Shown here in pieces: positions 53,801 to 62,500 of a stretch of 64,000 nt of DNA. The translations under genes were made by a program, and so were the position numbers. The stretch lies in contig CM062818.1 in the NCBI GenBank assembly GCA_031772625.1, positions 1,679,702,167 through 1,679,766,166 on the forward strand. The letters are read 5' to 3'. How positions within the stretch are numbered: the first letter of the stretch is position 1; every line of letters starts with the position of its first letter. The notes below the pieces were generated by a model. It searched no databases. It had not been told where the DNA came from and saw nothing but the letters and a program-made list of their open reading frames with translations. This DNA is from Pinus tabuliformis. Its lineage: Eukaryota > Streptophyta > Pinopsida > Pinales > Pinaceae.

Positions 53801-55485
53801 AGCATGCAGCATGGGTTGAGTACCTACAGAATTTCACATTTGTACTAAAACATATTAGTGGTCAAGCAAATAAGGTGGCAGATGCATTAAGTAGGAGGAC
53901 CCTACTCTTACAGGAGAGTACGATGCAGGTTTTGGGCTTTGAGCACCTGAGGGAACTATATCAGACAGATGAAGAATTTAAGGAGGCCTATGAGGCTTGC
54001 CAAAACCCTCTGTTGAGGAACAATAGCCTATGGTTAGACTACAATTTACAAGAAGGATTGTTGTTTAAAGGGGGACAATTATGTATTCCCAACTGCTCTA
54101 TGCGAGAGAACATTATTCAGGAAAAACACAGCGGGGGTCTGGCTGGACACTTTGGTATAGACAAGACGATTGCTCAGGTACGGCATTTCTATTTTTGGCC
54201 AAAATTGCAGCGGGATGTGCAGAGGTACGTGAGTAGATGCAAAGTTTGTCAACTGGCAAAGGGTCACAGTCAGAACACTGGTCTTTATTTGCCATTACCT
54301 ATTCCAAGCCGACCATGGGACTCCGTCAGCATGGATTTTGTTCTGGGTTTGCCTAAGACACAACGGGGCTTCGATTCAGTAATGGTTGTGGTAGACCGAT
54401 TTTCGAAGATGGCACACTTTGTACCTTGCAAGAAAACCAGTGATGCCACTTATATAGCACACCTGTTTTTTACTGAGATCGTTCGGTTGCATGGACTTCC
54501 AAGATCCATTATCTCTGACAGGGATGTAAAGTTCACCGGTCATTTTTGGCGAACTTTGTGGAAGAAGTTGAATACCCAGCTACAGTTCAGCTCCGCTTAT
54601 CATCCACAGACGGATGGTCAGACGGAAGTAGTAAACAGAAGTCTGGGAAACTTACTTCGGAGTCTAACAGGTGAAAATTCCCGGACGTGGGACCGTGTAC
54701 TAGCTCAGGCGGAATTCGCATACAACGATTCACCTAATCGCAACACTGGTTACAGTCCTTTTCAGATTTTGTACGGCATGCATCCACGTGGAGTGCATGA
54801 ATTACGAGATTTGGGGAAGCTCGAAAAACGAAGTGCTGATGGAGAAGATTTCGCTCAAGCGATGAGCAATTTACACGAACAGGTCAAGCTGAAATTACAA
54901 GACAGCAGTCAAAGGTATAAACAGCGAGCTGATTCAAGGCGTCGGGAAGTTCAGTTCAACGTTGGGGATGAAGTCCTTGCGTATTTACGTAAGGAGAGGT
55001 TTCCAAAACGGGAGTACAGCAAATTAAAATTTAAGAAGATCGGTCCCTGTAAAATCATCCGAAAATTTTCTGCGAACGCTTATGAGTTACAGTTGCCACC
55101 AGGGATTGGTATTTCTCCCATTTTTAATGTGGCAGATCTGTTCCCGTATGTCGCTGATTCGGAAGATAATACAGTAGCAAAACCACCGCGGGACACCAGT
55201 TATGAAGAAAATTCATGGATGAGACAGCTGCCAACGGCACCGCCCCTTGAGATCGAAAGGATTCTGGACACACAGGTAGCTAGGCGCACACGCAGGAAGG
55301 AATATCTGCGGTATTTGGTCAAGTGGAAGAACCGTCCGATAGAGGACAGTTCGTGGCTTAACGCAACGCAGATACAGAAAGCAGGCTATTCTGTCGACGA
55401 CCTCATGGAACGGAGCCATGACTTTTTGCCACCCCGGGAGCCTGATGCAGGAGCATCCAGCTCCGAGGAGACGAATGGCAGTTGA
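50869..55485 (+). CDS. Gypsy gag-pol polyprotein with chromodomain
   Basis: 1,538 residues without a stop. It opens with an RG-rich stretch, then the gag domain (~85-255; LKGHASLWWDSV), a CCHC knuckle C315-x2-C318-x4-H323-x4-C328, protease with D403-S-G-S, and reverse transcriptase with Y750-L-D-D. RNase H (~910-1010) has CDASGTAIGAVLSQ. Integrase has the HHCC finger near H1087 and the triad D1156, D1217, E1253 (35 residues between the last two). A C-terminal chromodomain (~1460-1510, ILDTQ...YLVKWKNRP...SSW) probably guides integration to modified histones. The last ~14 codons lie inside the 3' LTR. Start: first ATG after the primer site. Confidence 0.95.
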   Translation: MEVGRRGRGRGRGRAVRRVAEEELREEIRALHERLAVVEAGGRRDPADDSDEDVAEPEDEFEGVTPEFRLLKSVLLSSHKPKHELPTYDGSLSADVLLDWLSEVNKYFEFEETSEDKQVKFAATKLKGHASLWWDSVQAERKRLHKQPIKKWARMEAKLKEKFLPKDYQIMLYRQVQNLKQRGMTVKEFTEEFYKLNLRAGYVEDTPEKTARYVNGLRGEILDEIGILSPRTLDEAYQFALKAEEKINRKQNARRGGGTGRGKGKAFGRGRGTGSSEEGSSSKSAGTAEKDNSTRGGRPAQRGRGNGRGRGTVQCYRCHKLGHKSYDCPEGEPVGGRGAYVAQPEDAEATPQEVENAPETGEALVLNKVLLKPAKEVAEPDQRKALFRTVCKSQGKCCKLIIDSGSTDNLVAVEMVEKLGLKKVKHPTPYKVSWLQKGHQLLVDEQCEVEFQIGRYKDKIICDVMPMDVCHILLGRPWQFDRSAVHDGKTNCYKFVKDGIKHTLVPIKEESTTEASGVKALLMGGKEFIKQIEDSEVNFAVIRRPKAVILHTQISDLPEEIQKLLQEFGDIVVDDLPDELPPRRGISHCIDFIPGASLPNKAAYRMSPKDHEEIRKQVQELLDKGLIRESMSPCAVPTVLAPKKGGEWRMCIDSRAINKITVRYRFPLPRMDDMMDCLSGAAYFSKIDLKSGYHQIRIREGDEWKTAFKTNEGLYEWLVMPFGLSNAPSTFMRLMNEVLKEFIGKFVIVYLDDILIFSKTREEHFKHVRSVLRKLQQNKLLINLKKCTFFQRELVYLGFVIAENELKMDPEKVAAIVSWPSPKSLFEVRSFHGLASFYRKFIRNFSEICAPMLDTIKKANQPFHWTEAAEGGFQNLKKKITERPILRLPDFNKLFQVRCDASGTAIGAVLSQEDRPVAYFSEKLNESRQKYSTYDKEFYAIIQALKHWRHYLLGNEFVLFTDNSALQYIMQQHKLNHKHAAWVEYLQNFTFVLKHISGQANKVADALSRRTLLLQESTMQVLGFEHLRELYQTDEEFKEAYEACQNPLLRNNSLWLDYNLQEGLLFKGGQLCIPNCSMRENIIQEKHSGGLAGHFGIDKTIAQVRHFYFWPKLQRDVQRYVSRCKVCQLAKGHSQNTGLYLPLPIPSRPWDSVSMDFVLGLPKTQRGFDSVMVVVDRFSKMAHFVPCKKTSDATYIAHLFFTEIVRLHGLPRSIISDRDVKFTGHFWRTLWKKLNTQLQFSSAYHPQTDGQTEVVNRSLGNLLRSLTGENSRTWDRVLAQAEFAYNDSPNRNTGYSPFQILYGMHPRGVHELRDLGKLEKRSADGEDFAQAMSNLHEQVKLKLQDSSQRYKQRADSRRREVQFNVGDEVLAYLRKERFPKREYSKLKFKKIGPCKIIRKFSANAYELQLPPGIGISPIFNVADLFPYVADSEDNTVAKPPRDTSYEENSWMRQLPTAPPLEIERILDTQVARRTRRKEYLRYLVKWKNRPIEDSSWLNATQIQKAGYSVDDLMERSHDFLPPREPDAGASSSEETNGS

Positions 55486-56808
55486 CTGACTCATGGAAGG
55501 AGAACAGAAACAGGACAAAGATTACGTGCTTAGGTGGACAGGTCATTAGGCTTGTGGTTATTTCTTTTTAATTATTGTTTGCTTCATTTTTCTTTATAAA
55601 ATAACACAAATACTGTATGCAGAGAGAGAGGTTAATTTAATATGATTCACCACATAACTGTGGATTGTTACAAAGTCACACAAATTACAAACCCTCTGAA
55701 CATTATCAAAATACCAAACGCCTTTTCAAAAACGCGGCCATAAATATTGTTACATGAGAACAGAGATACAAAAGTCACGAAACGCCGGAAGAGGCACGGC
55801 CGACTCATCACAACCATCACAGAGCTAACACCTAAACTACCAAACCCTCCATAGTCTACAGTTACATTAAAGACGGAGCAAACCCTACCAGTTTGCGAGA
55901 TTAGCCAGGTTCGAGTGGAGCCGAAGGTTGAATGTGACCAAACCCTCGACAGCTAGCCACCAGGACAACCTGCATACAAAACAGAGCGAGGTTAGAACAG
56001 AGTTTGGGCAAACCAAAGGTAGATTGATACAAAAAAGAAAGAAATGGAGATGTGAAACGAAAGAAACGCACAGTACTTACAGTCAAGTTGACAAGGAGAC
56101 CGGCGGAACCGAACCTGATAACCCTAGCTGAACAAGGAACAAGAGCCGTGAGAAGTTGCAACAGGAGCAGGGATAGAGTAAATCAGAGAACCATATGTTA
56201 CCTTCAGAGGCGAGGATGAACTCAGCCAACCGGGAGCGCTTAAGTTGCAGTCAATCTGTACAGTGAACACAACTAATTAACGGAACCAGAAGAGACCAGG
56301 TGACAGAGAGCGCCCATAAAACCAAAAACTTACCATTACACACAGGTGAAGACCAGCAAGGTAACGCGCGCCCAAGCAACTCATTAACACAGCAGAGAAA
56401 GCCCGAAGGCACAGCAAACCATCAGGAACCGCAACAGAGTAAGACCCAGGACATGGGCATAGTGTATTGTCCATAGAAAACACCGTGGAGCAGAGCCAGG
56501 ATCGAGCCCGGAGAACCATCACCAAAAACCACAGAGCAGAACTTGACTGAGCCCGACAGGAAGTGAAATGACCCGAAACACAAAGAGTAGGGTTTAACAA
56601 AGGCGGGAGGCGGGTAGACCGGGTGAACCGGCAGGTGGCCATCCCCAACCGGGAAGGAGGGTAGTAATAAATACATACAGATTGCAATCAAGTCGAGTCT
56701 ACGGATAATTGACATTAAACTGTAAAAAGTGACAGTTCACCTACCGAGGGCCTGTAGAGTGACAACGTGGGTCAAGTTATCCACGTCACACGTTGGGCTG
56801 GGCCATCA
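55443..56808 (+). repeat. Gypsy 3' LTR (1,366 bp, internally deleted)
   Basis: Begins TGATGCAGGAGCATCC inside the end of gag-pol and ends GGGCTGGGCCATCA before AAATT. It is missing ~570 bases relative to the 5' LTR, the break lying at TTTTTCTTT|ATAAAATAAC, with CTTT-type microhomology at both sides in the 5' LTR. No classical polypurine tract is visible directly before it. Confidence 0.92.
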
Positions 56809-56813
56809 AAATT

Positions 56814-56830
56814 TTTATTTTATTTTATTT

Positions 56831-56926
<96 letters not shown>

Positions 56927-57750
56927 TTAAAATGTTTATTTGGTCTTATATATACTCTATTTAGCATTCAAAAATACAATTTCAAAAATGAAAAATAGCT
57001 CATTGTATTTTAGGCTTTAAAGAAATTTGATCTCTCTCAACTCATGTTAAATCCGTATTTAAGATGGATCTATGCTAGTTGAGCCTAGAGGCTCATACAA
57101 CCCACTATGAGGGGATGTGTAAGTTTGTCCATGAGTCTGTTCCCCTTTAAAATAAAAATAAAAAATAAAAATTACTTTATAAATTGAAAAATAATGCCAG
57201 CTATAATAAAAAAAATGAATACGTTGTAAATTAATGAGAAATAAACAAATGTGCGAGTAAGATGTTTAAATCGTATACTTTTCAAAAATATTTAAATAAA
57301 CTATTTGAAGATATATGTTAACTAATTTATGTGCATATGAACTTAATATATATCTATATATATATATTTTTTTGTTAAAATAAAATATTTTAATGTTGTA
57401 TAAAAAAATATTCAATGTGAGTTATCATAAAATATTTTAATACAAATTAATATTGACATATACTTAAAAATATATTAATAATAAAAAAATTATTTTAATT
57501 TGAGTGATAAAATGTCTCCATGTACATGTTATGTAAAATATTTTAATGTATATATGTTTGTGTGTGAAAACTAAGTTTTATAGTTAAAACATTTATTTGG
57601 TGCTAGATATATTCTATTTAGCATTCAAAAATATAATTTAAACAATGCAAAATAACACATTATATTTTTCACTCTAAAAAAATTTGCACATGAAGAAATT
57701 TGATCTCTCAACTCATGTTAGATGAGTACTTAAAATGAATCTATACTGAT
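56814..57750 (+). repeat. 650-bp repeats, plus orientation (split remainder plus a full copy)
   Basis: Bases 56814-57085 complete the copy interrupted by the gypsy element and include a (TA)n run of about 80 bases (56844-56924). From about 57086 (AGCCTAGAGGCTCATACAAC) a second full copy follows head-to-tail and ends near AATGAATCTATACTGATG at 57750. Frames through the TA run are not genes. Confidence 0.75.
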
Positions 57751-57954
57751 GTATAGTAATCCTCATATTGGTGATGTAATAATATTATTTTAAGTCAAAT
57801 TAGAAAAATAATAAACTAGTATCAATGTATCTTTAAATATTTGATAATAATAATGCAATAATTTAATTTTAAGCATACTTAAATAATAAAATAATTATAA
57901 CTAAGTATATTTTGTTTTTCGTGAGAAGTAATGACTTAATTAGGATCTATTCCG
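57751..57954. other. AT-rich gap before LINE-C
   Basis: AT-rich sequence leading to TAATTAGGATCTATTCCG, which should be one copy of the target duplication of the following LINE; the partner lies beyond the window. Confidence 0.4.
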
Positions 57955-58047
57955 TTTTTTTTTTTTTTTTGTAAGTAAAGGCAGGATTCATCATATCTAT
58001 TACTGAAATTTAAAGAACATAAACAGGAAACATGTGGGCCGGTCTCA

Positions 58048-58071
58048 ACCCGCCCCGAAGGGAAACCGGGT
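58048..58071 (-). promoter_or_regulatory. Conserved 3' UTR stem-loop (LINE-C)
   Basis: Minus strand ACCCGGTTTCCCTTC followed by GGGGCGGGT, equivalent to 26089-26112 in LINE-B, about 76 bases from the poly(A). The stem ACCCG/CGGGT is intact in both. Confidence 0.55.
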
Positions 58072-58305
58072 ATCTTGACCACCTGAGGTTCTTAATTCCC
58101 ATCCAAAAATAGAATAACTTCAGCTTTTCTACCCATGCGATATAGCCTGATATCCAAAAATATAAACCCAGCAGTCTTGTTTCCCACACTACCCAGCCAA
58201 CTACCTTTCCTACCATAAAACAGAGTATGTCTTTATACATATAAAACTAGTATATATAGAGAAAAACTACAAGCAAAAACCTCTTTCCGGCTACTCCCGC
58301 TGCAG

Positions 58306-59178
58306 CTAGCTGTGGACCTCCAGATTGGTCTCATTCTCCATCTTAGCACCCGTTCCACTGGCTTGAAGGTATTTCAAGAGCTCATCCATCTTCTTGTTTT
58401 GCATCATTAAGGTGACTTGAAGATTCTGCATCTCTTTCTTCAGTACAGATGTATCCTGAGCCTTCTCTACCATTTCCATAGCAACTTGTTCAAGTGCTTT
58501 AGCAAGGAGTCGTTTCATGCCCCAATAGACATGCAGAGATTGTTTATATAACGTCATCCGGCCTCTCGTATGTCCTGGGTCAGGCAGAAATGTCTCCCAA
58601 TCCTCCATCTCTGACTCAGATTGCTCCTGCAATGCTTCCTCTTCCAGGTGATCAATGATCCTACGAATGTTTGGACTCGTACGCTGGTGATATGCCGCTT
58701 CAGCTTCCTGAAGTCTCTTTCTGATATCTCTCTTGCCGCGTTTTTTGCCTCTGGCTTCACTACCCAATTCTTCCTCATTCTCATCGTGTACTGACCTACC
58801 CCCTCGGCCTCTTCGGCCTCTACCTCTCCCTCTGCCCCGCTGACTGGCACCTTCCGCCTTCTGTACAGACCCTCCCCGTCTCCGACCTCGTCGACTTCCA
58901 TCATAACTTCCCGGCTCTTCCTCCGACTCCTGCTCTGCATCCCGATTTTCATCTGCCTTCCGCTGCGCTTTTCCCCGTCTATCCCCACCTGCTTGTCTGC
59001 ACCGGGGTTCGTCCTCCACCAAGTAATCACCTATGTCAAACTCCGTGTCCGAGTCGTCTGAGATATTCAGCATAATGTTGCGAAAGGCCTCCTCTACCTG
59101 GCCCTTACCCTTCATTTCCCGTCTATGCTCCATCCTCTGCATCCGAGTGCCTCTAACCGTGTCCTGACCCTCCGCCAT
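58306..59178 (-). CDS. LINE ORF3 protein (copy C), unknown function
   Basis: 290 residues from the ATG at 59178 (MAEGQDTVRGTRMQRMEHRR), the start that aligns with copy B; the frame is open for 143 more codons upstream to 59607. Order: charged N-terminus with LNISDDSDTEFD; polar/acidic middle; RG-rich tract (RGRGRGRRGRGGR); basic KKRGKRDIRKRL; then the conserved half with IRRIIDHLEEEAL, WETFLPDPGHTRGR, YKQSLHVYWGMKRLL and a C-terminal coiled-coil-like LQVTLMMQNKKMDELLKYL. In the 28 codons from YKQSL onward, 12 differ silently from copy B and 3 change the residue, so the protein has been under selection. Likely an RNA-binding accessory protein; no known family recognised. Confidence 0.85.
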   Translation of the reverse strand: MAEGQDTVRGTRMQRMEHRREMKGKGQVEEAFRNIMLNISDDSDTEFDIGDYLVEDEPRCRQAGGDRRGKAQRKADENRDAEQESEEEPGSYDGSRRGRRRGGSVQKAEGASQRGRGRGRGRRGRGGRSVHDENEEELGSEARGKKRGKRDIRKRLQEAEAAYHQRTSPNIRRIIDHLEEEALQEQSESEMEDWETFLPDPGHTRGRMTLYKQSLHVYWGMKRLLAKALEQVAMEMVEKAQDTSVLKKEMQNLQVTLMMQNKKMDELLKYLQASGTGAKMENETNLEVHS

Positions 59179-59575
59179 ATCCTCTATGCCTGTTATCACC
59201 AGGAGCCTCTGCCAACTCTTCTCCGCTCGAGAATTCACAAATGGTCTCGAACGCCAATTCAGTCGCATGCATGCAAGTTTTAAGAGATGATCGAACCACC
59301 ACCTTGGGTTCCTATAGTTGTATTGCCATTTAAGATGGTCATTAATTCGCAATCCAAGTGTGTTACCATAATTGGATTCACTCACCGTCATTCTGACGAA
59401 GCGTCCTTTCCTTCTCAAACCACAGTCCCATCCTCTCCTTGAACTGAGCAATGGGACAGTATGGTTATGACTCCAAGCGAGGTGGGTATGAATTCCGTTC
59501 ACACGACCCTGTCTACTCTCCCCAACATCATGACCGGTAGTACAGATGTCCGTTCTTACCATAAGTGGTATGGAG

Positions 59576-62500
59576 TTATTGATTCCGCGCTGGCGTCGTC
59601 GCATCATGTAAGTCCTGGTTCAAGATATCTGCTAACCCTGCCCATCGGGGATCGGTCTCAGCGAGCCTCCAACTTCCATCTATTCGCCTATCCCCTCCGC
59701 CACTGCCCCAATTGGCCAGATGGTCGGCCGCCCTATTGCCATCACGTAAAACATGGGAAATAGTCGTGTACTCGATCCCCCGTAGCAACTCTTCTACATC
59801 TTTTATTATGGCTGCAGTCCGCCAGCTTTTAGCAACATGATCCCAACACTTACCGTCGCGTAACTTTCCCAGCATATCAATCACCAGCCTTGAGTCACCC
59901 ACTATCTCCAGATTCGAATATCCATTCCTTATTGCTATACGTAATCCCTGGTAAACAGCCCACAACTCGGCCTCATTATTCGTCATATCACCTCCGAACT
60001 CCGCATATAGCCATCTTGTATAACCATTGCTGTCCCGAAAAATACCACCCATACCTGCCTGGCCTGGGTTACCTTTCGATGCACCATCAAAATTAAGTTT
60101 TATCCTTCCCTCGCCTGGCAAACTAAAATGTTTGGGACTCTGCCCTCCACCTAGGGGTTGCTTCCTTGTATGCGGATAGAGCATTGATTTATCCAGATTA
60201 AGTTTCAATAATATCCGCTGCTCCTCCGGACTCAGTTGCCAATCCTGATCATCCCAAACCTCAGATAAGACTGTTTCCTTGATTGACCTGCAGATTACCT
60301 CCCAAATGCTCGATTCGTCCCTGCGCTTGTCGTGGAAGATTCGTCTGTTACGCTCTTTCCATGTTTCCCACAGTATAAACCCCACAGCCAACGTCCATAA
60401 CCTCCGAACCACCTTACTTTGAAAATTGCCTGTGCCCCATTGGAGTACTGTATTCCTATGATTTTCAGGGTCCCTATTTGTCTTCCCAAATAACACCCTG
60501 ATCTCCTCCCACAGCCCACGGATGTAAAGGCATCTATTCATAATATGCTCCTGAGTCTCAGCTTCTTTATTACAGAGGTAGCATTTGGATGGCCCATTCA
60601 TACCTCTCTTCTGGATATTGTCCCATGTTAATAACCGTCCTCTACACAACAACCAAACGAAGTAGGTCAGTTTAGGCCACCAGTTACTTTGCCAAATCTT
60701 TTTCCACTCCACTTGATCCGCCACTCGTTCTATCCTTGTCACCCACTCATATGCTTCTTTGGTTGTAAACATACCCTTCGTTTCCTTCCCCCATCGAAGA
60801 ATATCCTGACCATCTCTAATTTTAACTTTTCTAGAATCTAATTCCTGAATGAACAGCTGGCCAACCTCTTGAGGAATAGTATTATCGAAATCTTCTGGTT
60901 TCTTCCAGGCTCTCCATAAGTCGTTCTCTGCTCCAAGCATCCAATACTCCCTGACATACTTCAGGCCTGCTCTTTGTGCCCCTTGTTGAACTAATTGCAA
61001 CTGAGGGATTTCATGCATGTAGTCCCGCTGTTGCCATCTTTCCTCCCAAAACCAGGCTAATCTGCCATCCCTAATCTCCCAGAAAGCAAGACTCCTTACT
61101 AAATCACGGTTTGCACTAGCTAGATCCCAAATTGCTGACCCCCTTGGAACTGCATCAATACGTAGGCGTCCTTCTATGGACTGGGGCATTCCATATTTCG
61201 TATTCCAAATGTTTTTCCAGACATCCATGCCCCCCTGAACCCAGCGCCACCATAACTTCGCTCCGAGAACTTTATTAACAATTTCAGGATCTCTAACCCC
61301 CAGTCCCCCTGCATCTTTGCGTTTTATAACATTTTGCCAAGAGACTAAAGTCCATTTCTTTTGCTGTGTCGGGCCACCCCAGAGAAATTTACCCATAAGT
61401 TCTCTAATTTTCGAAAAGATCCCTTTTGGGGCTGCCATAAGGGATAGAGAATATATAGGAATAGCTGATAGAACCGATTTCAACAAAACAACCTTACTAG
61501 CCAAATTCAAAAGTCTAAACGACCAGTTGGCTATTCGTTTTCGTAATTTTTCCACTAAATACTGCCAATTTGCAATACGATGGGGGTTCATATCTAATTG
61601 CATGCCCAGATATTTCGTGGGTAAAACACCCTGCCTAAACCCTAAGACTCTGGTTAAGTGTGATTTAACAACTTCAGGCGAGTTAAAAATAAATGTACAA
61701 GACTTATCCTTATTTATCTCCATACCTGATGCATTCCCAAAAAGTTGGAGAGCTCGCTGAAAACTACGGACCTCCCTTAGCGAAGCTTCGCCAAACAACA
61801 TCAGATCGTCCACAAACTGTTGATGTGTAATCGTTAAATTATTGCCCCATAGCTTAAGCCCTTTTATGCGCCCATCCCTGACTTCTTTTTTAATAAGTCT
61901 GCTTAATCCTTCCATAGCCAGAATGAATAAAAATGGCGAAATTGGGTCCCCCTGTCGAATGCCCCTAGTAGCCTTGAATAGATCTGTAGGATTACCATTC
62001 ACCAAGATCGAAAAATTAGGGGTTGATATCATATTACCAATCCATGTGATCCATCGATTCCCAAAACCAAACGCCCGCAATACCTCCCTAAGATATTCCC
62101 AACTCAGCCGATCATATGCTTTAGCTAGGTCCAATTTCATTAACAGCCCTTTCTGCTTTCTTGTCTTCAGTGAATGTATAACCTCCTGAGTTACCACAAT
62201 GCCATCCAGTATTTGTCTGCCTTCTACAAAGCCAGTTTGTTCAGGGGCGATGAGGCTGGATAACAAAGGTTTCAGCCGCTTTACTATAAGTGTAGAAATT
62301 ATCTTATATATTACATTACACAGTGCAATAGGGCGGTATCCCTGTGGTTCCTCAGCGATGTTGCTCTTAGGAATTAAAGTTAGAAATGTCGCGTTAAGCC
62401 CGGGCCATATCCTCTGCCGTATACGTGATTCCTCAACCGCTTCCAATATATCATTACCAAGAAAATACCAGCTGGCCTGAAAAAACTCCACTGTAAAGCC

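Noticed and set aside
56729-56998. Plus-strand frames reading YIYIYI
   Set aside because: They are translations of a (TA)n microsatellite.
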